NCBI GenBank assembly: GCA_046328115.1
Contig: JAXLXE010000002.1
Location: forward strand, 682,001-746,000
DNA from: JAXLXE01 sp046328115
GTDB lineage: Bacteria > Chloroflexota > UBA6077 > JACCZL01
Length of the DNA stretch: 64,000 nt
Direction: 5' to 3'
Shown here: positions 51,030 to 59,976 of the stretch, piece by piece
How the letters are laid out: each line of letters opens with the position of its first letter
Position numbering within the stretch: the stretch's first letter is position 1
Position numbers and translations under genes: made by a program
Notes under the pieces: generated by a model
Databases searched by the model: none
What the model was told of the DNA's origin: nothing
The model's input: only the letters and a program-made list of their open reading frames with translations

Positions 51030-53318
51030 ATGACTGACGACCGAGACGGTTTGCCCCCCACAGAGCCACTCGACGCGGGCGCGGAGTTGTCCGAATCCAC
51101 GGACGATCCGAACGAACGAGAGATCTTCCTCCGCGTTACCGAGGCACTCCCGTTTGACATCCACCGGGGCATCGCGCGGATAGACCAGGATGCCCTGGAC
51201 GCGCTAAACCTGACGCCTGGCTCGCTGGTCCACGTGAACGGCAAACGGCGCACGACGCTCCGCGTTGAGCTCTCGCCGCCCGGACTGCCGGAGCGGCACG
51301 TCATCCGCATGGACGGCACGCTGCGCGACAACGTGCAGGCGGGCCTGGATGACCGCGTACGTGTGCGGTCAGGCGGGGCAGTGGACGCCCAGTCCATTGA
51401 GATCCGCGCGGCAGACGGCACGGCGATCCAGCCAGACGAGATCCCGATCATCCGTGCGTTCCTGAGCGGGCAGGTACTGACGCCCGGCGACCGCGTGGTG
51501 GTGACGGCGCTGGCGCGCGGCCAGACCCTGATCCAGATGGTGGAATCTGAGCCGTCTGGTCCCGTGGTGGTGCACCTGGAAACGGTGGTGCGCACTCAGG
51601 CGCCGGGCACGCCCAAGGCGAAGGGCAACCGCCAGTCCGTGCGCTACGAGGACATTGGCGGTCTGGAGCGCGAGCTGACCCGCGTGCGCGAACAGATCGA
51701 GCTGCCCATGAAGTTCCCGGACTTGTTTGGCATGCTGCGGATCGAGCCGCCCAAGGGCGTGTTGCTCTACGGGCCGCCCGGCACCGGCAAGACGCTGATC
51801 GCGCGGGCGGTGGCCACCGAGGTGGAGGCGGCGTTCATCCACGTCAACGGTCCGGAGATCATGCAGAAGTACGTGGGCGAGAGCGAGGCTCGGCTGCGCG
51901 AAGTGTTCGAGCAGGCCCAGCGCGACGCGCCGTCCATCATCTTCCTGGACGAGATCGACGCGATTGCCCCCAAGCGGGCGGACGTGGTGGGCGAGGTGGA
52001 GAAGCGCGTGGTGGCGCAGCTTCTGACACTGATGGACGGCCTGGTGTCACGGGGGCAGGTGACGGTTATCGGCGCCACCAACATGCCGCAGCTCGTAGAC
52101 CCCGCGCTCCGCCGCCCTGGTCGATTCGACCGCGAGATCGCGGTGAACGCGCCCAGCAAGACCGGTCGACTGCAGATCCTCTCCATCCACAGCCGCGGCC
52201 TGCCACTGGCGGAGGACGTGGACCTGGACCGCCTGGCGGAGATCACGCACGGCTTCGTGGGCGCGGACCTGGAGGTGCTGTGCAAAGAGGCCGGCATGCT
52301 GGCGCTGCGGGACGTGCTGGACAGCGCGGACCTGGACACGGCCGATCCGACGACGCTGGCGAACGACGCGATGATCCGCGAGCGGCACTTCCTGACGGCG
52401 CTGAAGGGGATCGAGCCCACGGCGACGCGTGAGCTGCTGATAGAGAAGCCAAACGTGCCGTGGACCCAGGTGGGCGGCCTGCACGATGTGCGCCGCACGC
52501 TAGAAGAGGCCATCGAGTATCCGCGCAAGTACCCGCACCTGTTCCAGGAGGCAGGCATCAAGCCGCCGCGTGGGATCCTGTTATCTGGCGCGAGCGGGAC
52601 GGGCAAGAGCCTGCTGGCGCGGGCGGCGGCGACGTCCGTGGGCCTGAGCTTGATCACCGCGGACGCGGCCAGCCTGCTCTCCAAGTGGCTGGGCGAGTCG
52701 GAAAAGGCGATCCGCCAGGTGTTCAGCCGGGCCCGTCAGGCGGCGCCGTGCGTCCTGTTCCTGGACGAGCTTGACGCGATCGCGCCGGCGCGTGGCGGCG
52801 ACCAGGTGGCGGGCGCGGTAGACCGCATCGTGAGCCAGCTCATCAGCGAGCTGGACAGCCTGGAGGAGCACAGCGAGGTGATCGTGCTGGCGGCGACAAA
52901 CCGTCTGGACCTGATCGATCCGGCGCTGCTGTCACCGCGGCGGTTTGGGACGGTGCTGGAGCTGCCGATGCCCGGCGAGCACGATCGGCGCGAGATCCTG
53001 GACACCTTTGCCCGCGAGATGCCCCTGGGAGACGATGTGGACCTACGGCTGCTGGCGGCCGAGAGCGATGGTCTGTCTGGCGCGGACCTGTCGTCGCTCT
53101 GCCAGCGCGCGGCGATGCAGGCGATCCGCGACGCGATCGAGGCGGAGCGCGACGGAGCAGCGCGGCCTGCCGGGAAACTCATGGTCCGGGCAGAGCACTT
53201 CGAGGTCGCGCTCGCGGATGCCAGGCAGCGGCTGGCTCGCCATGAGACTGCGGAGATCGTGCGGCTGACCCGCGGCTCGCCGTCGTACAGCCGCGCGGCC
53301 CGCCCCGACGCACGCTGA
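51030..53318 (+). CDS. Cdc48/VAT-like double AAA+ ATPase
   Basis: From ATG 51030 the 762-aa protein has a Cdc48 N-domain (double-psi barrel, residues about 30-190), D1 AAA+ domain (Walker A GPPGTGKT near 248-255, Walker B IIFLDEIDAIAPKR, LRRPGRFDREI) and D2 (Walker A GASGTGKS near 519-526, Walker B VLFLDELDAIAPAR). In D2 the usual RPGRFD is SPRRFG. It should form a hexameric unfoldase like archaeal VAT. The C-terminal tail lacks an HbYX proteasome motif. The frame before 51030 overlaps the preceding gene and lacks family features. Confidence 0.93.
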   Translation: MTDDRDGLPPTEPLDAGAELSESTDDPNEREIFLRVTEALPFDIHRGIARIDQDALDALNLTPGSLVHVNGKRRTTLRVELSPPGLPERHVIRMDGTLRDNVQAGLDDRVRVRSGGAVDAQSIEIRAADGTAIQPDEIPIIRAFLSGQVLTPGDRVVVTALARGQTLIQMVESEPSGPVVVHLETVVRTQAPGTPKAKGNRQSVRYEDIGGLERELTRVREQIELPMKFPDLFGMLRIEPPKGVLLYGPPGTGKTLIARAVATEVEAAFIHVNGPEIMQKYVGESEARLREVFEQAQRDAPSIIFLDEIDAIAPKRADVVGEVEKRVVAQLLTLMDGLVSRGQVTVIGATNMPQLVDPALRRPGRFDREIAVNAPSKTGRLQILSIHSRGLPLAEDVDLDRLAEITHGFVGADLEVLCKEAGMLALRDVLDSADLDTADPTTLANDAMIRERHFLTALKGIEPTATRELLIEKPNVPWTQVGGLHDVRRTLEEAIEYPRKYPHLFQEAGIKPPRGILLSGASGTGKSLLARAAATSVGLSLITADAASLLSKWLGESEKAIRQVFSRARQAAPCVLFLDELDAIAPARGGDQVAGAVDRIVSQLISELDSLEEHSEVIVLAATNRLDLIDPALLSPRRFGTVLELPMPGEHDRREILDTFAREMPLGDDVDLRLLAAESDGLSGADLSSLCQRAAMQAIRDAIEAERDGAARPAGKLMVRAEHFEVALADARQRLARHETAEIVRLTRGSPSYSRAARPDAR

Positions 53319-53325
53319 CCGCCGG

Positions 53326-53910
53326 GTGAGCCAGGCGGATCGGGAGCGCTGGAACGAGCGGTACCGTGGACGGTGGGGCGAGCAGGAGTTCAAGCCGATC
53401 TCCTGGCTCGCGGAGATCGGTGGCCTGATCCGGCCCGCCCACGCGGGTGCCCGAGCTCTGGACCTGGCGTGCGGGATCGGCCGCAACGGGCTGTACCTGG
53501 CTGAGCTGGGCTACCACGTGGACGCGTGGGACGTGTCCGACGAGGGCCTGGCGCTGCTGGGTGCGGAGCTAGCCCGCCGCGGCGAGACGGGGGTCATGCC
53601 GCGCCTGGTGGACCTGGACGAGGCGGAGATTCCGACTGGCGCGTACGACCTGGTGCTCAACGCGTTCTTCCTGGATCGGCGGTTGTTTCCGTCTATCCGC
53701 GACTCGCTGGTACCGGGTGGCCTGTTTGCGTTCGAGACGTTCGTGGAGGGCGGCTCTCGGCACGGGGCCGTGGCGCCGGAGCACCTGCTGAACAACGCTG
53801 ACCTGCTGGCGGCGTTCAGCGGCTTCGAGACGCTGGTGCTGGACACCGAGAGTGGGCGGGGGACGACTCGGTATCTGGGACGGAAGGCCAGAGGGGGCCC
53901 GGGCGCCTGA
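53326..53910 (+). CDS. class I SAM-dependent methyltransferase (TehB-like)
   Basis: The 194-aa protein begins MSQADRERWNERYRGRWGE and has the SAM motif ALDLACGIGRNGLYLAELG, acidic VDAWDVS, and YDLVLNAFFLDRRLFP, as in TehB/thiopurine-like methyltransferases. The GTG start lies 7 bp after the Cdc48-like stop, so they form one transcript; a functional link between the two is not known. Confidence 0.87.
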   Translation: MSQADRERWNERYRGRWGEQEFKPISWLAEIGGLIRPAHAGARALDLACGIGRNGLYLAELGYHVDAWDVSDEGLALLGAELARRGETGVMPRLVDLDEAEIPTGAYDLVLNAFFLDRRLFPSIRDSLVPGGLFAFETFVEGGSRHGAVAPEHLLNNADLLAAFSGFETLVLDTESGRGTTRYLGRKARGGPGA

Positions 53911-54092
53911 CACACGCTACGAGGCCGCCGGACTCGGAGACGGGTGGACGGGGCGGCGATCTGTCGCGGCTCGTCCCGCGGCCGGACCGGCGGCCGGATC
54001 CGTCGCGGGCTCGGGATGGCTCGAGGGCCAGGGTGCGGATGGGCCAGGGCGCGGCCGTAGTAGCTGCCGCGCGGTCGGCCGCACCCTCGCCC

Positions 54093-54146
54093 CCCTCTCC
54101 CGCTTGCGCGGGAGAGGGAGCTTCTTCCCCCTCCGGTTGGAGGGGG
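54093..54146. repeat. two consecutive REP-like hairpins between convergent genes
   Basis: An 11-bp stem (CCCTCTCCCGC with GCGGGAGAGGG, 4-nt loop, 54093-54118) is followed by an 8-bp stem (CCCCCTCC with GGAGGGGG, GGTT loop, 54127-54146). They lie between the methyltransferase and the minus-strand secreted protein gene and probably protect or end both transcripts. The rest of 53911-54092 shows nothing further. Confidence 0.6.
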
Positions 54147-54154
54147 CGCTGGGA

Positions 54155-54520
54155 TCAACCGCCGCGGTTTCGGCGGGTTACCGTGACGTTGCCGTCGCCA
54201 TCGCTCTCGGCGCTGATCGAGGCGGCGTACCACTCGCCGCCCTCCTCCCAGGCCACGACCGCGACGCAGGCATCGCCCTCCAGCCCGGTCTCGACCGAGG
54301 TCGCGCCGGTGAAGCCGAAGCGGTGCAAGCCGGACGGGCCACGGCCGGCTGACTTCACGCGGATGACCACGTAGTCATCACCCACCGTCACCACGCAGCC
54401 GTGGAACGTCTCCCACTGGTCGGGAGCCGCCGCGGCCGGCTGGGCCGGAGCCGCCACGAACGCCGCGACGAGCGCGAACCCTGCTACGAACCGTCCGAAG
54501 AACCGAAGTGTTGATCGCAT
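54155..54520 (-). CDS. small secreted protein, 121 aa
   Basis: ATG 54520 has GGAGG 8 nt upstream. The product has a signal peptide (RFFGRFVAGFALVAAFVAAPAQPAAA) and a compact mature part of about 90 residues, predicted beta-rich (WETFHGCVVTVGDDYVVIRV, then CVAVVAWEEGGEWYAASISA) with two cysteines. No family is recognised. The frame upstream to 54742 reads through the 9-bp repeat and is not coding. Confidence 0.65.
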   Translation of the reverse strand: MRSTLRFFGRFVAGFALVAAFVAAPAQPAAAAPDQWETFHGCVVTVGDDYVVIRVKSAGRGPSGLHRFGFTGATSVETGLEGDACVAVVAWEEGGEWYAASISAESDGDGNVTVTRRNRGG

Positions 54521-54616
54521 TGATCCTACCTCCAGATTCATCTTCGGCAGGAACATGCGCGAATTGATGTTTGATTGGTGACAGAGCTGTGAACGGCTGG
54601 GGATTGGGGGAGGTTG

Positions 54617-54682
54617 ATGGGCTGGTCGATGGACGATATGGACTCTATGGACGGTATGGACTAGATGGGCTCGATGGGTGGT
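54617..54682 (+). repeat. 9-bp ATGG minisatellite
   Basis: ATGG recurs at 54617, 54629, 54638, 54647, 54656, 54665 and 54674, i.e. after a first 12-bp step exactly every 9 bp. Units such as ATGGACGAT, ATGGACTCT, ATGGACGGT vary only in the last three bases. It lies in the 54521-54790 gap upstream of the small secreted protein gene; the rest of that gap is unremarkable. Confidence 0.85.
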
Positions 54683-54790
54683 GGGCGCGTGAAATCGGGT
54701 TGGCGTGATCCCTACGGGCGAGGCGCGGGCCGCCGTCACCACCCGGGCACGGGAGCGCGCGGCGTCGAAGAGATCGGTGCGTGGGCGGGG

Positions 54791-55288
54791 CTAGCTGGCG
54801 CCGAGGTGCTGGCCGTCCTGGACTAGCAGGGGTTCCGCGATCAGCTCGATCTGGATGCCGTTGGGGTCTTTGAGGTAGACGGATGTCTCCGCGCCGCGGT
54901 CCGGACCAAGGTAGCTGATGCCGCGGGCGTCCAGGCGTGCTTTGGCGGCGTCGAACTGGTCGCGGGCGATCGAGATCGCGAGGTGTTGGAGGCTGCCGAT
55001 GGTCTCCACCGCGGGCCCCAGTCCGAGACCCGGGAAGTCGAAGAACGCCAGCAGGTTGTCGTGGCCGATGTCCAGGAAGAAGTGGGTGGAGCCGGGGTAG
55101 TCTCGATTCTCCATCACTTCCACCAGCGGGAAGCCCAGCACGTCCTGGTAGAACTGGATGGTCTCGTCCACATCCTGGCAGATCATGGCCACGTGGTGGA
55201 CGCCGCGGGCCGAGGAGGGTGGACGCGCGGCGCGCGGCTTCAGGTAGCGCGCCTCTAGCGCGGCACGTTTCGCGGCGTGGTCGCTCAT
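54791..55288 (-). CDS. VOC-family (glyoxalase/dioxygenase) protein
   Basis: The 165-aa protein has a vicinal-oxygen-chelate domain: GVHHVAMICQDVDETIQFYQDVLGFPLVEV (His as first metal ligand), LQHLAISI (second His), and VYLKDPNGIQIELIAEP (Glu ligand). It might be a glyoxalase, epimerase or extradiol-type enzyme. ATG start with GAGGAG 8 nt upstream. It is 38 bp downstream of the M1 peptidase start side on the same strand but may have its own promoter. Confidence 0.85.
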   Translation of the reverse strand: MSDHAAKRAALEARYLKPRAARPPSSARGVHHVAMICQDVDETIQFYQDVLGFPLVEVMENRDYPGSTHFFLDIGHDNLLAFFDFPGLGLGPAVETIGSLQHLAISIARDQFDAAKARLDARGISYLGPDRGAETSVYLKDPNGIQIELIAEPLLVQDGQHLGAS

Positions 55289-55326
55289 TTCACGCTCTCC
55301 TCGGCCTAGGCGTCTTGCACGCGGCG

Positions 55327-57939
55327 CTAGAACCTGGACGCCAGTGTGGCGCTCTCACGCTCACGGAAGGCCAGGTTGATGGACTGGCGCTCCAGATGCT
55401 GCTCCAGCGTGCGGGCGCCCTGCTTGACGGTGTGCGATTGGAAGAACTCGCGGATCTCGGGGACCTGATCGCGGCGCGACAGCGCCGTGATGCCGCCGAG
55501 CATCCGGACGTGGGTATTGTCTGGGAATCGGGAGATCATCTCGTCCCAGCGGGTCTTCACCATCTCCCAGGCCAGGTCGCCGCCGGTGAGGTTAGACATG
55601 AGCGAGCCGATGAGGAATGGCGCGTTCTGGGTGCGGACGGCGTCTGTCATGCAGGCGTCCAGCGTGCGCTGGACCAGGTCACGGTTCTGGAAACTGGCCA
55701 GCGCAAAGAGGTAGCGCTGCTCCTCCTGCGGCGTGGAGGCCTCCTTGTATCGCTCCCAGAAGACGTCGTAGTCGTCCACGCTGCCGCTGTGCGCTAACAC
55801 GCTGATGACGGCGGGGACCAGATCGCGATCCACGGAGGCTCGATCCTCGACGAGCTTAGCGTGGAGCTCGCGAGCGCGGGTCTTGGTGTCCTCATCGTCG
55901 CCGAGGCTGCCGAGGGCTCCCACCAGGGTGCCGCGGAGCTGGCTGGTGAGCTCGCTCTCGTCGCCCCGTCGCTCCCAGCCCAGCCGCTCGACGGCCGGCG
56001 CGATCAGGTCGCGCGCAAACGCGTGGAGGCGCGGTCGGTCAGCAGGCTCCAGCATGGTCTCCAGGAAACCAAGGCCGCCGGTGATGGCCAGCCAGACGTT
56101 GCGGTCCGTCTCTGACCCAAAGAGGCGGGCCATGTCCAGGAAATCGCTGACGCTGGTGAGGCCGGCCAGGGTGGAGGCCCACGTGTCCGAGACCAGGTTG
56201 AACCGCTCAACGGGGCCCAACACGTGCTGCACGTCAGCAGTGAGACGCTTCAGCAGCTCTGGCGTGTAGCGAACGCGGAAGAAGCCGGAGCCCTCGCGGT
56301 TTGCGACGATCCAGTCTACGTCCGGCGGCAGATCCACCGTAAACTCGCCTTCGCTGACCAGCAGCTTGCGGGTAGCACGACGGCCGCTGGCGGAGAGCCG
56401 AAGCATGACGGGCACCTGCCACAGGGGCGGGCCGTCCTCCGCCGGCGTCTCCTCCTTCCACTGGGATGACCAGCCGCTGGGCTGGCCTTCCTGGATGTAG
56501 CGGAAGCGCTGCTGGGTGATGGCTAGCTGGCGGCCGTCATTGCGGGTCTCCACGGAGACGAGGGGGAAGCCGCCCTGGAAGATCCAGGAATCCATGATCT
56601 TGCGAACCGGCTCGCCGGTCTCCTGCTCGATGGCGTCCCAGAGATCCGTTGTCTCTGCGTTGGCGTACTCGTGCTTCTTGAGGTAGGCGGCGATGCCGCG
56701 CTTGAACTCGTCCGCGCCCAGGTACTGCTCCAGCATGCGGAGCACACCGGCGCCCTTCTCGTAGGTGAGGATGTCGAACATCCCCTCCGCCTCCTCGGGC
56801 TTGCGGACCGTGAACTCGATCGGGCGGGTGCTGCGCAGCGCGTCGGTGGCCATGGCGGCGCCGCGGCTGATGCCAAAGCTGGTCCAGCGGCTCCAATCTG
56901 GCTTGTAGGCGTCTACCGCCAGCATCTCCATGAAGGTGGCGAAGGCCTCGTTCAGCCAGAGGCCGTTCCACCACTTCATGGTGACCAGATCGCCGAACCA
57001 CATGTGGGCGATCTCGTGGGCGATAACGTCTGCCACGCGCTCGAGGTCGCCGCGGGCGGCGGTGGCGCGGTCGATCAGCAGCAGGGTCTCGCGGAAGGTG
57101 ACGGCGCCCAGGTTCTCCATGGCGCCGGAGGCGAAGTCCGGCAGCGCGATGAGGTCCAGCTTATCGCCCGGGTACTTGATGCCGTAGTACTCCGCGAAGA
57201 AGCGCAGCGAGAACGCGCCCACCTCCAGCGCGTAGTCCGTGAGGTGTTTCTTGCCGGGCACGTGGACCACGCGAAGCGGCGTGCCATCCACGTCCACCGG
57301 GTCAGTGATCTCCAGCGGCCCCACGATGAAGGCCACCAGGTAGGTGGACATCTTGATGGTGTCGCGGAACTTGATGGCGACCTTGCCGTCTGGCCGCTCT
57401 TCCTCCGACTGGACGCCGGAGTTGGAGATGGCGGTGATGCCCTTGTCCACCACCAGAGTGACGCCGAACGTGGCCTTGATGTCTGGCTCGTCCCAGCAGG
57501 GGAACGCCTTGCGGGCGTCCGTAGCCTCGAACTGGGTGGTGGCGATAACGCGCTCCTGGCCCTGGGCGTCCTTGAAGGTGCTGCGGTAGAAGCCCTCTAG
57601 CTTGTCATTCAGGATGCCGCTGAACTTGAGATGAAGGGTCCAGCTTCCGCGACCGGCCGCGCCGGCGAGCTTCACGCGGGCCCGCTCATTCTCCGGCTCC
57701 AGGACCACGGTGCCGTCCAGGCGGGAGCCCATGACGTCATCCACCCAGGCCTCGTGGAAGGTGAGGCCAACCGCGTTGAGCACGATCTCTGAAACCGGCT
57801 CGGTGTTTCGGACGCCCACGCGCTGCTCGCCTTCATAGGTCCCGGCGGCGAGGTCTGGGGTGAGCGTGATGTCGTATCGGTCGGGGACTACGGTCTTGGG
57901 CAGACGATAGCTCTGCTCGTCAATGGCCTGATCAGGCAC
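55327..57939 (-). CDS. M1-family aminopeptidase (aminopeptidase N-like)
   Basis: The 870-aa cytoplasmic enzyme has the substrate-N-terminus motif GAMEN (about 275-279), the zinc site HEIAHMWFGDLVTMKWWNGLWLNEAFA split as HEIAH (from about 308) and the Glu 18 residues later, and the ERAP1-like helical C-terminal domain. Length is typical. It removes N-terminal amino acids from peptides. Start is GTG with GGGAG 7 nt upstream. No signal peptide. Confidence 0.95.
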   Translation of the reverse strand: MPDQAIDEQSYRLPKTVVPDRYDITLTPDLAAGTYEGEQRVGVRNTEPVSEIVLNAVGLTFHEAWVDDVMGSRLDGTVVLEPENERARVKLAGAAGRGSWTLHLKFSGILNDKLEGFYRSTFKDAQGQERVIATTQFEATDARKAFPCWDEPDIKATFGVTLVVDKGITAISNSGVQSEEERPDGKVAIKFRDTIKMSTYLVAFIVGPLEITDPVDVDGTPLRVVHVPGKKHLTDYALEVGAFSLRFFAEYYGIKYPGDKLDLIALPDFASGAMENLGAVTFRETLLLIDRATAARGDLERVADVIAHEIAHMWFGDLVTMKWWNGLWLNEAFATFMEMLAVDAYKPDWSRWTSFGISRGAAMATDALRSTRPIEFTVRKPEEAEGMFDILTYEKGAGVLRMLEQYLGADEFKRGIAAYLKKHEYANAETTDLWDAIEQETGEPVRKIMDSWIFQGGFPLVSVETRNDGRQLAITQQRFRYIQEGQPSGWSSQWKEETPAEDGPPLWQVPVMLRLSASGRRATRKLLVSEGEFTVDLPPDVDWIVANREGSGFFRVRYTPELLKRLTADVQHVLGPVERFNLVSDTWASTLAGLTSVSDFLDMARLFGSETDRNVWLAITGGLGFLETMLEPADRPRLHAFARDLIAPAVERLGWERRGDESELTSQLRGTLVGALGSLGDDEDTKTRARELHAKLVEDRASVDRDLVPAVISVLAHSGSVDDYDVFWERYKEASTPQEEQRYLFALASFQNRDLVQRTLDACMTDAVRTQNAPFLIGSLMSNLTGGDLAWEMVKTRWDEMISRFPDNTHVRMLGGITALSRRDQVPEIREFFQSHTVKQGARTLEQHLERQSINLAFRERESATLASRF

Positions 57940-58052
57940 CGGCGGGCTCCCTGCTGTGCCCCTGCGTGTTGGAGCGATTTGTTATGGACTGCCAGTGAAC
58001 GATGACTGGTGCGAACTAAGCGGAGAGTATGACCGATGAGGACCGCGGCGGA

Positions 58053-58544
58053 TCAACCGGTCTGGAACTGACGACGCCGCCGAACAACCCAGAGCGCGGC
58101 AACGGCCAGGACGGTCATCCAGGCCTTGCCCACCACCTGGCCGGCCAGGAAGTCTAGCGAGCCGAACGCCAGGGAGAGGAACAAGACGCTGTCTGCCACG
58201 AGGCCCACGACGTTAGAGGCAACCACGGCAGAGAGCCAGGCGCGCTCGCGCAACGGGGTGTAGACGGCGAAGTCGGCCATCTCCGAGACCAGGAAGGCCA
58301 CACCGCTGGCTAGCGCAAATTGGGGGGAGACGAACGCGGACAGGGCCGCGCCCACGACGATGGCGCCAACGGCCCACCACCTGCCGAGCGCCTCCTGGGT
58401 GAGATCCCGCAGGGTGAACGCGAGACCGGCGAAGTACACGCCGGCGGGTGCCACCAGCCCCGCGCCGACCGGCACGACGCCGAACGACTGGATTGCCCAG
58501 TTGGCGCCGAAGATGGTGGCGATGTAGCCGGCGAGGTACAGCAT
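58053..58544 (-). CDS. VUT-family (YhhQ-like) transporter
   Basis: The 163-aa protein has five to six membrane helices and VUT family features (LVAPAGVYFAGLAFTLRDLTQEALG, SEMADFAVYTPLRER, NVVGLVADSVLFLSLAFGS). YhhQ-type members import the queuosine precursors preQ0/preQ1. It lies 16 bp after queF on the same strand, which supports that role. The start codon has no obvious ribosome binding site. Confidence 0.85.
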   Translation of the reverse strand: MLYLAGYIATIFGANWAIQSFGVVPVGAGLVAPAGVYFAGLAFTLRDLTQEALGRWWAVGAIVVGAALSAFVSPQFALASGVAFLVSEMADFAVYTPLRERAWLSAVVASNVVGLVADSVLFLSLAFGSLDFLAGQVVGKAWMTVLAVAALWVVRRRRQFQTG

Positions 58545-58560
58545 CAGCGAGCGCGGCCGG

Positions 58561-58917
58561 TCACGGAGCGGTGTAGCTGGCGCGGACGACGGTGGTGATG
58601 CCCCCGCGCGGCAGGTATTCGCCCACGACGCTCATTCTCCGCGGGGCGAGCGCCTCCACCAGGTCGTCCAGGATTCGATTGGTCACGTCCTCGTGGAAGT
58701 GGCCCTCGTTGCGATACGACCAGAGGTAGAGCTTGAGCGACTTGAGCTCCACAATACGGGGGCCCGGGGCGTAGACGATGCGGTAGGTGGCAAAGTCTGG
58801 CTGCCCGGTCATGGGGCAGACGCAGGTGAACTCCGGACAGGTGAGATCCACCTCATAGTCGCGGCCGGGGTGCGGATTGGGCACCGTGACGAGCTCTTTG
58901 GACGGCTGGGTGGGCAT
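58561..58917 (-). CDS. queF: NADPH-dependent 7-cyano-7-deazaguanine reductase QueF
   Basis: From ATG 58917 (GGAG 5 nt upstream) the 118-aa protein is a type I QueF with catalytic Cys34 in CVCPMTGQPDF, Asp41, the ELKSLKLYLWSYRNEGHFHED substrate loop split over positions 58-78 and the C-terminal GGITTVVRASY. It reduces preQ0 to preQ1 in queuosine tRNA modification. Together with the VUT transporter gene it suggests salvage of preQ0; no queC/D/E genes are near. Confidence 0.95.
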   Translation of the reverse strand: MPTQPSKELVTVPNPHPGRDYEVDLTCPEFTCVCPMTGQPDFATYRIVYAPGPRIVELKSLKLYLWSYRNEGHFHEDVTNRILDDLVEALAPRRMSVVGEYLPRGGITTVVRASYTAP

Positions 58918-58974
58918 GCTGGCTCCGTCTGCGGTTTGAGCCACGAACCATACCAGCCGCGGGGTCCCACGCAC

Positions 58975-59832
58975 CTACGGCGAGGTGAGGAGGGGCGGGA
59001 TGGGCACCTTCACATCGGTGTTCTGATTGGTCTGGATGGCCCACTCGGCGACCTGGTGGGCCGTGGCGAACCAGACTCCTGGCTCCTGCCGCATGGCCCT
59101 GATGAGCTGCTCCAGCCCTTCCATCCGACCGGCGCGGCCTGAGATCCACGGGTGCATGGTGAGGACAAAGCAGCCGTTCTCGCGGCGCATGGCACGGAAC
59201 TCCTGGGTCCACAGCCGGATGACGCGGTCTGGCTCCGCGATGGCATTGGTGGAGCCGTAGACGTGGCGATAGAAGGGCGCGTCGTCGAGCAACCACTGGA
59301 TGGGGATCTCGGCCAGGCGACCGTGTGGCGTGTCCACGAAGTACGGGATGTCGTCGCCCATCAGGCTGCTGTCGTAGGTGAAGCCGTGTTCTTTGAGGAG
59401 TGCTGGCGTCTGGAGCATGACGCTCCAGGACGGGGATCGGTAGCCGGTGGGACGAACGCCCAGGTAGGACTGGAAGATCTCTAGCTGTTCGCGCATGATG
59501 CGCCGCTCATCCTCTGGTGAGACCATGTGGAGGGCCTCGTGGACGTTGCCGTGGCAGCCTAGCTCGTGGCCGGCGTCCTGGATGGTCTTGATAACGGCGT
59601 TGTGGTGCACGGCGGTGTAGCCCGGCACGTAGAAGGTGGCCGGGAGGCCGTAGCGCTCCAGGAGACGGAGAATCCTGGGGACACCCGTGCGCACGCCGAA
59701 GCGGCGCTCCTCCATCTCGTCAAGGCGGGTAGCGGCGGCCTCTGGCTCACGGAAAACCAGGCCGGACTCGGCGTCCACGTCGAACGAGAGGACTACGGCG
59801 CAGTCATTTCCATCGGGCCAGCGGTACCGCAC
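58975..59832 (-). CDS. polysaccharide deacetylase-family protein (NodB homology)
   Basis: GTG 59832 has GGAGG 6 nt upstream and starts VRYRWPDGNDCAVVLSFDVD. The 285-aa NodB-fold protein has Asp18/Asp20, the metal motif His94-x3-His98 (CHGNVHE), and MHPWISGR near the C-terminus. It lacks a signal peptide, and the layout resembles the PuuE/peptidoglycan-deacetylase-like cytoplasmic group (for example allantoinase-type), so the substrate may be a small amide rather than a polysaccharide. TATGAT upstream on the minus strand is a possible -10. Confidence 0.87.
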   Translation of the reverse strand: MRYRWPDGNDCAVVLSFDVDAESGLVFREPEAAATRLDEMEERRFGVRTGVPRILRLLERYGLPATFYVPGYTAVHHNAVIKTIQDAGHELGCHGNVHEALHMVSPEDERRIMREQLEIFQSYLGVRPTGYRSPSWSVMLQTPALLKEHGFTYDSSLMGDDIPYFVDTPHGRLAEIPIQWLLDDAPFYRHVYGSTNAIAEPDRVIRLWTQEFRAMRRENGCFVLTMHPWISGRAGRMEGLEQLIRAMRQEPGVWFATAHQVAEWAIQTNQNTDVKVPIPPLLTSP

Positions 59833-59976
59833 GGTGAGCCTCCACGGGAGCGTGGGGCGATCATAGCCCGGACGGCGATCGTGGCGACCCGCGCTCTTGA
59901 CGGAAGCGATGAGACCGGGCACACTCGCGGTGCAGATTTCAGCACGGCGCGTCCCGCCGTGATGAGGAGGGCCCGC

